A stretch of 64,000 nt of DNA from Imbricaverruca yamaguchii (GCA_034440575.1 JAOTOL010001633.1:62001-126000), one strand, 5' to 3'. Counted from the first letter of the stretch, positions 11,472-25,100 are shown. Numbers and translations are program-made. Notes: generated from the letters alone by a model not told the origin.

Positions 11472-13318
11472 AAAAAAATGCATTTTTTAGATGCATGCTT
11501 ATGAACACCGATATTGAAGTAATAAATTATTTCACAGAGATGTTAAAATGCATTTGGCCCCTTGATGTGATGTGACGGGGACACACCGTGTACAGCTGAA
11601 GTCAAAACACCGTCCAACAAAATATTCGGCACCATGGATTTTTTAGTTGCATGCTTATGAACACCGATATTGAAGTAATAACTTATTCGACCCAGGCCTA
11701 AAAATGCATTCGCTCCATGGGTCCGATGTGACGGGGACAGCCCGTGTCCAGCTGAATTCAAAACTTCCGTCGCACAAAATATTCGGTACCATGGATTTCC
11801 GTGTGGAGCGTAAATTAAAGCTACCGTCTCACGAGATATTTGTCTCTATGGTTTTCAAATGCATACCCATGAGGACAATTTTCAAGTGATAAATTATTTT
11901 ACATAGGCGTAAAAATGCATTCGACCAATGGGTCCGATATGACTGGGATAGAACGTGTGGAGCTCAATTCAAAACTAGCGTCTCAAAAAATATTCGGCAC
12001 CATGGATTTTTTAGATGCATAACTATGAGCACCGATATTGAAGTCATAAATTATTTCACAAAGGCCTAAAAATACATTCTGCCAATTGATGCGATATGAT
12101 GGGGACACACCGTGTCGAGCTGAATTCAAAACTTCCGTCTCACAAAATATTCGGCACTATGGATTTCCGGTGTGGAGCGTAAATTAAAACAACCGTCTTA
12201 CGAAATATTTGTCACTATGGTTTTCACATGCATACTCTGAGCACAATTTTCAAGTGATAAATTATTTTACACAGACGTAAAAATGCATGTGAGGAAGGGG
12301 TCCGAAATGACGGGGACAGACCGTTTGGAGCTCAAGTCAAAAGTACCGTCTCACAAAATATTCGGCACCATATATTTTTTAGATGCATGCTTATGAACAC
12401 CGATATTGAAGTAATAAATTATTTCACAGAGATGTAAAAATGCATTCGGCCCCGTGATGTGATATGACGGGGACACACCGTGTGGAACTGAAGTCAAAAC
12501 ACCGTCCAACAAAATATTCGGCACCATGGATTCTTTTAGTTGCAAGCTTATGAACACCGATATTGAAGTAATAAATTATTCGACACAGGCCTAAAAATCC
12601 ATTCGCTCCGTGGGTCCGATGGGACGGGGACAGCCGGTGTCCAGCTGAACTCAAAACTTACGTCTCACAAAATATTCGGCACCATGGATTCCGGTGTGGA
12701 ACGTAAATTCAAACTACCGTCTCACGAAATATTTGTCACTATGGTTTTCAAATGCATACCCATTAGGACAATTTTCAAGTGATAACTTATTTTACATAGG
12801 CGTAAAAATGCATTCGACCACTGGGTCCGATATGACTGGGATAGGCCGTGTGGAGCTCAATTCAAAACTAGCGTCTCAAAAAATATTCGGCACCATGGAT
12901 TTTTTACATGCATAACTATGAACACCGATATTGAAGTAATAAATTATTTCACAAAGGCCTAAAAATGCATTCGACCACTGGGTCCGATATGACTGGGATA
13001 GACCGTGTGGAGCTCAATTCAAAACTTCCGTCTCACAAAATATTCGGCACCAGGGATTTTTTAGATGCATGCTTATGAATACCGCTATTGAAGTAATAAA
13101 TTATTTCACAGAGATGTAAAAATGCATTCGGCACTTGATGTGATATGACAGGGACACACCGTGTCGAGCTGAACTCAAAACTTCCTTCTCACAAAATATT
13201 CGGCACCATGGATTTCCGGTGTGGAGCGTAAATTAAGACAACCGTCTTACGAAATATTTGTCACTATGGTTTTCACGTGCATGCCCATGAGCACAATTTT
13301 CAAGTGATAAATTATTTT
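11472..13318 (-). repeat. Satellite array, left arm (inverted relative to the right arm)
   Basis: About ten tandem units marked by AAATATTCGGCACCATGG near 11,620, 11,990, 12,150, 12,360, 12,515, 12,670, 12,885, 13,040 and 13,195. Two monomer lengths are interleaved. The short one (~157 bp) carries GAACACCGATATTGAAGTAA. The long one (~212 bp) carries an extra block with ATTTGTCACTATGGTTTTC. Long units recur near 11,847, 12,209, 12,734 and 13,258. Units here are the reverse complement of those after 13,318. Short open frames in the array repeat with the unit and are not genes. Confidence 0.93.
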
Positions 13319-16300
13319 AAAATGTGTCGTGTGTCGAATAATTTATTACTTCAATATCGGTGTTCATGCAAGTTCATGCATGCAAGTAAAAGAATCCATG
13401 GTGCCGAATATTTTGTTGGACGGTGTTTTGACTTCAGCTCCACACGGTGTGTCCCCGTCATATCACATTAAGGGGCCGAATGCATTTTTACATCTCTGTG
13501 AAATAATTTATTACTTCAATATCGGTGTTCATAAGCATGCATCTAAAAAATCTATGGTGCCGAATATTTTGTGAGACGGTAGTTTTGACTTGAGCTCCGC
13601 ACGGTCTGTCCCCGTCATATCGGACCCCTTCCTCAAATGCATTTTTACGTCTGTGTAAAATAATTTATCACTTGAAAATTGTGCTCATGGGTATGCACGT
13701 GAAAACCATAGTGACAAATGATTCGTAAGACGGTTGTTTTACTTTACGCTCCACACCGGATGTCCATGGTGCCGAATATTTTGTGAGAAGGAAGTTTTGA
13801 GTTCAGCTCGACACGGTGTGTCCCTGTCATATCACATCAAGTGGCCGAATGCATTTTTACATCTCTGTGAAATAATGTATTACTTCAATAGCGGTGTTCA
13901 TAAGCATGCATCTAAAAAATATATGGTGCCGAATATTTTGTGAGACGGAAGTTTTGAGTTCATATGGACACCGGCTGTCCCCGTCCCATCGGACCGACCG
14001 AGCGAATGCATTTTTAGGCCAGTGTCGAATAATTTATTACTTCAATATCGGTGTTCATAAACTTGCAACTAAAAGAATCCATGGTGCCGAATATTTTGTT
14101 GGACGGTGTTTTGACTTCAGTTCCACACGGTGTGTCCCCGTCATATCACATCAAGGGGCCGAATGCATTTTTACATCTCTGTGAAATAATTTATTACTTC
14201 AATATCGGTGTTCATAAGCATGCATCTAAAAAATCCATGGTGCCGAATATTTTGTGAGACGGTAGATTTGACATGAGCTCCACACGGTCTGTCCCCGTCA
14301 TATCGGACCCCTTGCTCAAATGCATTTTTACGTCTGTGCAAAATAATTTATCACTTGAAAATTGTGCTCATGGATATGCATGTGAAAATCATAGTGACAA
14401 ATATTTCATCAGACGGTAGTTTTAATTTACGCTCCACACGGAAAATCCATGGTGCCCAATATTTCGTGAGACGGAAGTTTTGAATTCAGCTCGACACGGT
14501 GTGTCCCCGTCACATCGCATCAATTAGCCGAATGCATTTTTAGGCCTTTGTGAAATAATTTGTTACTACAATATCGGTGTTCATAGTTATGCATCTAAAA
14601 AATCCATGGTGCCGAATATTTTTTGAGACGATAGTTTTTAATTGAGCTCCACACGGTCTATCCCAGTCATATCGGACCCAGTGGTCGAATGCACTTTTAC
14701 GCCTATGTAAAATAATTTATCACTTGAAAATTGTCCTCATGGGTATGCATTTGAAAACCATAGTGACAAATATTTCGTGAGACGGTAGTTTGAATTTACG
14801 TTCCACACCGGAGTCCATGGTGCCGAATATTTTGTGAGACGGAAGTTTTGAGTTCAGCTGGACACCGGCTGTCCCCGTCCCGTCGGACCCACGGAGCGAA
14901 TGCATTTTTAGGCCAGTGTCGAATAATTTATTACTTCAATATCGGTGTTCATAAGCTTGCAACTAAAAGAATCCATGGTGACGAATATTTTGTTGGACGG
15001 TGTTTTGACTTCAGTTCCACACGGTGTGTCCCCGTCATATCACATCAAGGGGCCGAATGCATTTTTACATCTCTGTGAAATAATTTATTACTTGAATATC
15101 GGTGTTCATAAGCATGCATCTAAAAAATCCATGGTGCCGAATATTTTGTGAGAGCCGGTAGATTTGACATGAGCTCCACACGGTCTGTCCCCGTCATATC
15201 GGACCCCTTGCTCAAATGCATTTTGACGTCTATGTAAAAGAATTTATCACTTGAAAATTGTGCTCATGGGTATACAGGTGAAAACCATAGTGACACATAT
15301 TTCATCAGATTGTAGTTTTAAGTTACGCTCCACACGGAAAATCCATGGTGCCGAATATTTTGTGAGACGGAAGTTTTGAATTCAGTTCCACACGGTGTGT
15401 CCCCGTCATATCACATAAAGTGGCCGAATGCATTTTTACATCTCTGTGAAATAATTTAGTACTTCAATAGCGGTGTTCATAAGCATGCATCTAAAAAATC
15501 CCTGGTGCCGAATATTTTGTGAGACGGTAGATTTGACTTGAGCTCCACACGGTCTATCCCAGTCATATCGGACCCAGTGGTCGAATGCATTTTTACGCCT
15601 ATGTAAAATAATTTATCACTTGAAAATTGTCCTCATGGGTATGCATTTGAAAACCATAGTGACAAATATTTCGTGAGACGGTAGTTTGAATTTACGTTCC
15701 ACACCGGAATCCATGGTGCCGAATATTTTGTGAGACAGAAGTCTTGAGTTCAGCTGGACACCGGCTGTCCCCGCCACATCGGACCCACGGAGCGAATGCA
15801 TTTTTAGGCCAGTGTCGAATAATTTATTACTTCAATATCGGTGTTCATAAGCTTGCAACTAAAAGAATCCGTGGTGCCGAATATTTTGTTGGACGGTGTT
15901 TTGACTTCAGTTCCACACGGTGTGTCCCCATCATATCGCATCAATTGGCAGAATGCATTTTTAGGCCTTCGTGAAATAATTTATGACTTCAATATCGGTG
16001 TTCATAGTTATGCATCTAAAAAATCCATGGTGCCGAATATTTTTTGAGACGCTAGTTTTGAATTGAGCTCCACACGGTCTATCCCAGTCATATCGGACCC
16101 AGTGGTCGAATGCATTTTTACGCCTATGTAAAATAATTTATCACTTGAAAATTTTCCTCATGGGTATGCATTTGAAAACCATAGTGACAAATATTTCGTG
16201 AGACGGTAGTTTGAATTTACGTTCCACACCGGAATCCATGGTGCCGAATATTTTGTGAGACGGAAGTATTGAGTTCAGCTGTACACCGGCTGTCCCCGTC

Positions 16301-16872
16301 CCATCGGACCCACGGAGCGAACGCATTTTTAGGCCAGTGTCGAATAATTTATTACTTTCATATCGGTGTTCATAAGCTTGCAACTAAAAGAATCCATGGT
16401 GCCGAATATTTTGTTGGACGGTGTTTTGACTTCAGTTCCACACGGTGTGTCCCCGTCATATCACATCAAGGGGCCGAATGCATTTTTACATCTCTGTGAA
16501 ATAATTTATTACTTCAATATCGGTGTTCATAAGCATGCATCTAAAAAATCCATGGTGCCGAATATTTTGTGAGACGGTACTTTTGACTTGAGCTCCAAAC
16601 GGTCTGTCCCCGTCATATCGGACCCCTTCCTCACATGCATTTTTACGTCTGTCTAAAATAATTTATAACTTCAAAATTGTTCTCAGGGTATGCATGTGAA
16701 AACCATAGTGACAAATATTTCGTAGGACGCTTGTTTTAATTTACGCTCCACACCGGAAATCCATGGTGCCGAGTATTTTGTGAGACGGAAGTTTTGAATT
16801 CAGCTCGACACGGTGTGTCCCCATCATATCGCATCAATTGGCAAAATGCATTTTTAGGCCTTCGTGAATAAG
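13319..16872 (+). repeat. Satellite array, right arm
   Basis: Same satellite in the opposite orientation, about 20 units marked by CCATGGTGCCGAATATTTTG. Long units, marked by ACCATAGTGACAAATATTTC or a close variant, recur near 13,706, 14,388, 14,757, 15,281, 15,652, 16,176 and 16,703. The spacings are about 370, 525 or 680 bp, as expected for one long unit plus one, two or three short ones. The array ends abruptly at GGCCTTCGTGAA, after which unique DNA begins. Confidence 0.93.
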
Positions 16873-18769
16873 ATAGAATATTCAAGCTTCAATGAATGAC
16901 TGATATGCTTTACAACCAACGGGGAAACTAATCGTAAGAAATGCGACATAATTGTGCTAAAATGAAAGCACCATATTTAGTAGATTTATCGGTATAGTCC
17001 AAAACTAGAATATAATTCAGCAGTATTCTGGAATAAAAAAGCGTGTCTGGTATATGACGTCACTTGGCGTAGGTTTTGTCTAGTTTAAACTAACTATACT
17101 AGAACAGCCAACTTTGGAGTACCTGTTGTGTCTAGTTATCTTGCATCAACTAACCTCCACTTGAAGTTCCTTCTGGTGGGGCCACGGGAACAGACGCATA
17201 TTCAGTGCGCAGGCGCGAAGTTTGGCGCATTGTCGTCGGCATTGGTCGGCATTTCCGCTGCTTGTGGTTTCGTATGGTGTGTGTTCGGTTACTGTCTGTG
17301 TGCTTGATGGTAAGAAAAGTGTATGGTTATTTGGTAACTGTAAGTAGAATAACATGTTTGGTGGATATTTTCTTAAATCTTGCATTATATTTTTAGTGTT
17401 ATTTTTGTTCCTTCTGCATGTTTGTGTCAGAGTACATGTGGAGCCCATTCTATCCAGTGTGAATCCGGAGTGCAAAAATGTTTTAGGACGTGAAATCTCT
17501 AAAGAAGTGCCTTAATTCCCACCCTGGTTACGAGAGACGAACCGGAGCCGATCAGCGCAACTCCCCGTCTTGCGGTGCCGTCCATTGTTCACTTTGTTTC
17601 TATGCTTTGATGTGACCAAAAATGATGTGTATTACTTATGCATATTACTTAAGTACTGACTAGGTACATATGATTTCCCCATTGGTTACCGGCATATAGA
17701 TTCCACGCATAAAAAAATACTTCCATGAAAATGTACTCCGGAAGAAATCTGTTTGCACTCAGACTCCAAACCCTGAAAGTAAGTTTCCCACCCTGGTTGT
17801 ACCCCTATAATTAAGTGAAGAAATTAATAAAAATGTTGTCTAGCATCAAACATACTGTTCATGTGCTGATACATTATTAATGGATAAAAATAAATATTGG
17901 GAATTTAAACCATACATAAAAAATAACTTAAATAATATAATTAATGCATTACCCTGTGGTGGGCCGACTGTTCATTCCCTATGGCCTCAATGTGGTGCTG
18001 GTTATTCGGTTTTACAGTGGAACTGCTCGCAGGTCCCAGGTCTCTGGAAAGTGACCTGGGACGAGATAGAGGAAGAAAACGTGGCACAATGATCCGCATA
18101 CATTAAAAGTGACCACTAGGTGTAATTATTACATCCGTTTTCTAACAAAATAGGTTTTACTGTCAACTGCAGAAATAAGTAAAATTAAACTTACAAACAT
18201 CGGTAAATTGTAATGTGCTTTCTGATTTACATGGAGACTACACTCAGCTATACTGTATATGGCAGCAGATGAGTGAATGCCAGAGAGCCAATTGGTGCCA
18301 TGGTTAAATTAGCGAAGGATGTGATTGTAAGCCAACTTCCTGAGCAATGACAGAAAATAAGAAAAGTATACTTCATTGATGTCAACCATGTTTATCAATC
18401 CACACCTGCTACTCCTGCCATGCTTACACCACACAACTAGTAAATATTAACAACACTCCCCATGAGTAAAATGCACATGCACCAACCAACTTTATACTTG
18501 CCATCTACTGGGTTATAGGCTTCAGAATATAAAATGGTTTATGGAAAATTATACTAAAGAGATCCATCTAAAATCGTTTAATTTTCACCATCAATGATTT
18601 TTTAAAAGTGAAAAAGCTGATAAAATTGATTGAAACCAGTTCTTATGAATATTATAAGCTTTTTGATGCAATTGTTTAGTTCATGTTTGCAATATTTAGC
18701 TGAAGGAAGGAAAAACCTGGAAGGCTCAAAGGCTGGTGGATATGGGGGCAAGTTGCCTCTGTAAAACTG
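16873..18769. other. Non-coding stretch upstream of the hAT remnant
   Basis: No gene seen. A CpG-richer segment at about 17,160-17,310 ends in GATG|GTAAGA, a good splice-donor match, and could be a transcription start with a 5' non-coding exon. Positions 17,600-18,760 are AT-rich and unassigned. Confidence 0.4.
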
Positions 18770-20160
18770 ACTGTTGTCTTCCATGCTCATCAGTCTCTCA
18801 AAGTTGGCATTTGACAAGGCAGCCCTGTTGGCCTGCAAGTTGTCCTTGCCTATGGAGAGCAGGCACTTGACTGCAACACTGGACAAGATGGCTGTACTGC
18901 ACTTGATGAACAGATCAATCAACACTTGCTCACCCAAAGTGATGTCAGTCAGAATGCATTTGAGCTGGCCTCCAGGTGGGAAAACAGACACAATCTCACA
19001 GACACAGTTTGGGCGACACCATCTCGCCGACATGGACGATCTTGGCAACCACTGGCTCGATCTTCATGAAACCTACAGCAAATGATCGCCAGTGTGCCAG
19101 AGGCGTGCGGTTTGGACTTTCGTGACCTTGGGTCAGGTCAAAGGTGATCAAATCGCGGAAAAACACAATTTTTGGCTCACCGACATGACCGATCTCAGTA
19201 ACCACTGGATCAATTCCAATGAAGCCTTTACCAAACGAACGGCCATGTGCCGGAGGCGTGTGGTTTGGACTTTCGTGACCTTGGGTCAGGTCAAAGGTCA
19301 CAAAATCGCCGAAAAACACAATTTTTGGCTCACCGACATGACCAATCCTGGTAACCACTGGGTCGATTCCAATGAAACCTTCACCAACCGAACGGCCGTG
19401 TGTCGGAGGCGTGCGGTTGATGATGTCGGTGAGCCTTAAATTGTGTTTTTCTGTGATATGGTGACCTCCAACATGACCTAAGGTCACGTTAGAAGCACGC
19501 CTCCGGCACACGGCCGTTCGTTTGGTGAAGGTTTTATTGGGATCGATCCAGCGGTTGCCGAGATCGGTCATGTCGGTGAGCCTAAAATTGTTTTTCTGCG
19601 ATTTGGTGACTGACCGAAGGTCCTGTCCGAAGGTCACGACAGTCCAAACCGCACGCCTCCGTCACACGGCCGCTCGTTTGGTGAAGGTTTCATTGGGATC
19701 GACCCAGTGGTTGCCGAGATCGGTCATGTCGGTGAGCCAAAAATTGTGTTTCTGCGAATTGGTGACCTTTGACCTGACTCAAGGACACGAAAATCCAAAC
19801 CGCACGCCTCCGGGACACGGCCGGTCGTTGGTGAAGGTTTCATTGGAATCGAGCCAGCGGTTGCCGAGATCGTCCATGTCGGCGAGATGGTGTCTGTCAA
19901 ACTGTGTCGGTGAGATGGTGTCTATTTTTTTGGTCCCTCCCTGACTTCTGTGAGCTGTGGCTCCTACTCTCCTGGAGCTGAGTGATGCTGCTGAAGGAGT
20001 AATCTTCCCTATCCTCATTACTGGTGGTGGTGCTGTCCTCATTGATCTCACTCACCTTTCAGGGATGTCTCCTCTGTGGTCTCCATGGCCTTCTTTACCC
20101 TGCTGAGCTGGTGGTGATTATGCTTCTCCAGCCAGGATAGAACATGCTGGTCACTCAGGG
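18770..20160 (-). pseudogene. hAT-family transposase remnant, split by a foldback-like insertion
   Basis: On the minus strand, 18,770-18,960 encodes FIKCSTAILSSVAVKCLLSI followed by GKDNLQANRAALSNANFERL. This matches the C-terminal dimerisation region of hAT transposases, whose typical form has SSAxVERLFSxG and LSDxNFExL. On the far side of the inverted array, about 19,930-20,160 encodes LSDQHVLSWLEKHNHHQL and a Ser/Asp-rich stretch with stops and shifts that could be the preceding part of the same protein. The family ERLF core reads KCLL, and the catalytic region is not recognisable, so the gene is dead. The link between the two halves is my inference. Confidence 0.65.
18985..19924. mobile_element. 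Foldback-like element: inverted arrays of ~155-bp repeats
   Basis: Three direct units run forward (marker GGAGGCGTG near 19,097, 19,252, 19,407). Three run in reverse (CACGCCTCCG near 19,495, 19,651, 19,801), meeting near 19,424. The outer ends also pair: the left end starts CAGACACAATCTCAC and the right end finishes GTGAGATGGTGTCT. The whole is therefore one ~940-bp inverted repeat inserted in hAT-like coding sequence. This resembles Foldback transposons, whose long terminal repeats are made of tandem units. I saw no clear TSD. The open frames through the array are by-products of the repeat. Confidence 0.8.
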
Positions 20161-22119
20161 TTAACATTTAGAAGGAGCTATATTCTGGACTGAGAGAATG
20201 ATGCCTATGCCACAAACTGGTATTGTTTGCCACATCACATCATAGATGATCTCTTAACTTGAAATTGAGTTGCAAAATGTTCGTGCATCACCATTCCTTA
20301 TCAAGAGCATGTACATGCACTTGTATTCCCAAAAGCCCTAATAACTAATTAACATGATACTGATGAACAACATATTGTTAGAAAAGAAACATGAGGACTT
20401 CATAAACATGCATCAAGGATCAGGATCAAGGATGTTGACACTTCTTAGACAAGAATGTTGATTTAGTGTTCATAAAGTAGTATATTCCACCATATTTCAC
20501 TAATAATTTATCACTATGTCCACTCAACTTTCTGTGACACTGGTCACCCACCACAGGTGCTGTGATTCCATTCGCCACTTTGAGGCAATACAATTCAATT
20601 TACCAGTGATAAAAATATGTCAAAATGAGTGAATGAGAGAAAGAGTCTGTGGGCTATTTTGAATGAATGCCCATGTGTTTGCCAAAGGTGTCAGCACAAA
20701 ATGTCCGGGATGTGTATGGCAGAATGGAGTTGAAAAATTGGTATATTACACTTTAAGGTAATTTTTGTAACTCTTGGAGTTTATTTGTCCAATGCAATGT
20801 TTATGGATATTGTTACCATAATGTGACTCATAATACATAATACTAATTCCTCTACAATTGCCTATTCCTCAGTTGGTAGGCAAAGTAGCATGGACATGTT
20901 GCTTGGAATTTGGTGATATATCATACAAATATGTTCAACAGGAAGAATAAAGTCCAACCTATCCTAACCCAGCTTAATTTTCAATGTAAGAAATAATTTC
21001 ATGAAAAAAGAATATATTCAAAGAATCAGACATCCAATTGAAGAAAACCTGCCAAAACCTAACCTAACAATAAGCCTAATATCTGTTCTTGAGATTAAAA
21101 AATAAATCAACAATCACAGGTCGGGAACTGTTTTTCAGCTATAAGCAAAAGCCTAGCCCAATCTAACCAAATCTAACCCCTTTGTGTGCTTCTGAAAGGC
21201 AAAATTTGTGTAAAACTTGTCTTGTAAGCTATAAGTCCAGTAATACCAAACAAGTATTTCAACATTTGATATCTGCTTGAATCAGTTTACCTTAAGCAGA
21301 GAACAATTCTTTTTTTTGCAATCTGGTTTCATAATCCAGACCTTCCATCCCCTGTATGTTCAGTGTCCACCTCTGTATTTACTAATTTGTATTCACCTGC
21401 TTATTGTACATATACTAGTATATATATAAGCGTATATATTATTATAGTATGTAAGTACTTGCTCCTTATTGTATGCAATTGCTTCTCTATAGATGTTTGG
21501 CTTATGTAAATTACGAACTAAATCAACATTCTCCAACGAACATAACATAACCAACATTCTCGTTTCAGACATGTCCAATCATGGCTCTAAACTATTAGAC
21601 CATGCAGACCAAGGCATCATCAGCTGATCTATTCTAGCACAGTTATCTCATCTCATTTGAATCACATATGCATTGCTGGAAACCAGAAACCTTGCTTGTT
21701 TTGGCCCACCTTTGAAGATTGGCTAATACAGTAAATATATCAATGTTTACTTGTTTCTTTTGAAGTCATTGCTGGTGATACTCATTTTCTCCAGGGCCCT
21801 CTGATATGTACCCATGTCATTCAGCCACTGGCTAAGCTTGCATGTGCATTGTGAGCCATCAGCAAATTCATGTTGGACTGTTTGATATTTAATGGCATGT
21901 GTGGTGATTAAAAGATATTCTGGATGACTGAAGCAATAGTTGATGTATATTTGAGCGGATAATTATGTCGACATGAAGAAAGAAGTCAGGAGAATGTGGT
22001 TTCCATGATTGGAGAGCAAGGCAGTGATGTTAACGACACTGAAGTTTTAATTGTGTGTAGTGACTGTTCTGATGCTCATTACAGATATGCCAGTTTTGTT
22101 TTTGTTTTGATTGTCGACA
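20161..22119. other. Non-coding 5' flank of POLD3
   Basis: AT-rich DNA with no gene seen. A short dispersed motif (CCATATTTCACTAATAATTT) lies at 20,490-20,509. An in-frame TGA at 22,108-22,110, four codons before the POLD3 ATG, limits the coding start. No TATA box or CpG-rich promoter is obvious just upstream. An acceptor-like CATTACAG at 22,077-22,084 leaves room for an upstream non-coding exon. Confidence 0.4.
20480..20518 (+). repeat. Short dispersed repeat R3, copy 1
   Basis: The motif ATTCCACCATATTTCAC followed by TATCACT-like sequence recurs near 31,418-31,453 and, more diverged, near 52,571-52,605. Function and origin are unknown. Confidence 0.55.
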
Positions 22120-22191
22120 ATGAAGACAGACTTCAAGAATACTGACATTTTGATGGAGCTTCGATTTCTCCTTGAAGAGGAGAATCGTGTG
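22120..22191 (+). CDS. POLD3: POLD3 exon 1 (residues 1-24)
   Basis: Starts at an ATG with A at -3 and an in-frame TGA twelve bases upstream. Encodes MKTDFKNTDILMELRFLLEE then ENRV. ELRFLLEEENRV aligns with the EFVTDQNKI segment of human p66. Ends in phase 0 before GTAAGC. Confidence 0.88.
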
Positions 22192-25100
22192 GTAAGCGTA
22201 TTTGCTCCTCAATATTTTACGAGCTTGGACATATTGCACAATCCCAGTGGGATTGCAGTTGTATGGTCATGTACCAGTTATTCAATCCAGCTTTGAAATA
22301 ATTAGATTACAACATCAGTTATTGATGTGATGAAGTGTACATTGTCATTGTCATATTGTCATTGTCATTGTGTACATTGTCAGGGTTGATCATTCGCGCC
22401 CATACCAGTCAACGTCACTACACGTCCTCGATAGGCAGTACAAAGCATACAGAACATGCTCGTCGGTGTTGCCCTAAAACCCATAAAGGGCCATGCTAAG
22501 ACAGTCTACACACAACTTGCGGTGCATCACATGCGAAAAGATGCCATATTTGTTTCAATAAAGTCAATAATTAATTCAATATTTACTCAATATTAATTCA
22601 ATATTTACTCAATATTAATTCAATATTTACTCAATATTAATTCAATATTTATCAATATTTAATCTTCATATAAGATATATTTAGATTAATGAATATCTAT
22701 TTAATATTAATTTTTAGATACTTGTGCTGGTGTACTCGCCAAGAAGTACCAGAAATCCATAGTTGGCAAATCTGGGGGTACTTGGTACCGCCGGAGTAAA
22801 TACTTGACTGGTTTTGCCAGTAAGTGCTTTGAATGCACAATCGAAGGTCGTTTTGTTAAAGGGACAACTTTTTTTTTAGACACAATGAGCCTGTTCAATG
22901 CAAGAAAATCACTTCAAATTTCCTAAAATCCGCCCCGGAGCAAGCAAGTTATCCGAGGCGATTACACCAAGAAAACAATGCCATTTGTGCACTTATGCGT
23001 GACTGTCAAATATTTTTTTGTAAATGTGCGAAGATTAACATGCACCTTGAAATATAACTGCATTTTGGGTTCACCAGTGTCAGTGAAGGGTCCGTAATAC
23101 TTGTTCCGAAATTTACTCCCAACCCATCCCCTGTTCGCCCACCCCATGATCAGTTGTACTTCTAGTGCTGGGGTAGCAAATCCGATCAACTCTATTTAAG
23201 AGAAATAATAAAACCACCTGAGCAGTTTTACAGGGGAAATTTGCTCTCCCGTCTAGCAGCTCTGGATCCTTCCAAGTCGATCCTTGCTTCAAATAAACAT
23301 TCCAGACATGAACTAAACACATAAAGGAAATTTTAATATTCATAAGAATCGTTTTCAGTAATTTTTTTCAGCTTTCCATGCAAAATAACTGTTTCTTGGT
23401 GGTGAGAATAAAACTATTTTAGACGGATTGTTTTAGTATAATTTTCATTAAACCATCATATATTCCAAAACAATAGTCAACCCATATCCTATGGTCACCT
23501 GGGGTTTGTTGTGCCAGGTGTGCGTTGAGCCGGTTCCTGGCGCCGGGTGGGCATTTGTGAACTTCGTTAACATCGATTAAGTATACTTTTGTTATCATTT
23601 TCTCTACCATTGCTCATGAAGTTGGCTTATAGCCTCATCCTTCGCTAATAATTTAACCACAGCCAATTTTGGGGTCTGAGGCAGAGCTACGTATTATAAG
23701 TCGGTGGCGAATGGTGCGCGCAAACTCGGAATGGCGCAATGGTTGACCGGGCCATGAAATACATTTTGGGGTGCTTGAAATTTTGGACAACAGAATTTAG
23801 CAATAATTCAAATGAATCGCGGGTGAACTCGGCTAATTAGTTGTGGGACTAGTCCTTCAAAGAAGTGTTTGTTAACGGATTATCCCGGTTGTGTGGTCCG
23901 CCCAAGATGAGTGAGTGTGATTCATCCTGAGCTCTGCCAGGAGAAATGTTATTGGTGTATTCACAACACATCATGCCTATTTATCATAAATATTTTTTTG
24001 TGAACTTTTGGAATACATCACCCACCTACACTCAGGCAATATCTATCCAATTTGCAGATATCATGGGTATATTTTTTGGAGTACTTTGGCTACTGAGGGC
24101 ATTTCCCACTAGATTGCATTCCTTGGCACAATGGCACCTATTCATGACTTAGCTTGCTGACATATTGCTGACTTAGCAAGTAGCTATATGTACATATATG
24201 TTTGTATGGTTTGTATGTCAGCATGAAATGCTAACATTTATTTTTAATTCCATTAAAGTAATACTACCTGGTTATGGGCAACTCATTTTTTGTGCAGCAA
24301 AGTTTTTGACATTGCTTAGTTTGCTAAGGTGTTTATGCATACAAAAATGCTAACATTGGTTTTCAGTCCCACTAAAACAAGGTTAATTGTCAGCAAGTGC
24401 ATAGATATTTTTTGGAATCCAGCTAAAAAAATTCGAACTCCAGCTAAAAATTGTGTACTCCACTACCAAGAAAAAAAGGAAATCCTACACTGCTCAGCCT
24501 TATTACTCTCATTTGAATTACTCTCATTTTAACTATTCATTTTAATTACTCTCATTTTAATCACTCATTATAATTCAGTGTCCTAAAATTACTTTGCCAT
24601 TAACTGTGTGGATGAAGGAAGAAGTTGCTTGGGAATAGTGAAAGATTGGAAGAAAATAGGGGATTGTCACTTAAGGATTAAAAAGCAGAATGCCTTCCAC
24701 TTCAGTCATATGCATTTTACATTACTTAGCAGTCATGTGCACGATGACTGCCCATACATCATGTGCAAAATGGTAAAAACCTAGGATGAAGATGAAATAG
24801 CACAACTCCATTAACTGTGCATTTGCAGGCCACATGGTGAATTATTTTACACTGACCCACAAGAGCTAAGTCGGCATAAACATCCGCACCATCTATGACT
24901 GAACTGCGCCATCTAAGAAATTGAGGAAAAGTGTAATGTAGCGGAAGTTCGCGGGTGGGTCTACTCTGTTGCCCAGGGCTGTTGCCGCAGTGTCCTAAAA
25001 TTACTTCACCATTAACTGTGTGGATGAAGAAAGAAGTTGCTTGGGAATAGTGAAAGATTGGAAGAAAATAAAGATCACAACTTAAGGATTAAATAAGTGG

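Noticed and set aside
12351..16572. Many 60-109-codon frames containing MVPNIL and YYFNIGVHK
   Set aside because: They recur with each satellite unit, lie on both strands according to the array orientation, and match no protein.
18009..18030. VLQWNC, like the start of a LINE endonuclease
   Set aside because: Only the first few residues match the endonuclease start at 7,429; nothing of the domain follows.
18996..19944. Open frames of 213 and 140 codons on opposite strands
   Set aside because: Both translate the 155-bp inverted repeats; the strand symmetry explains them.
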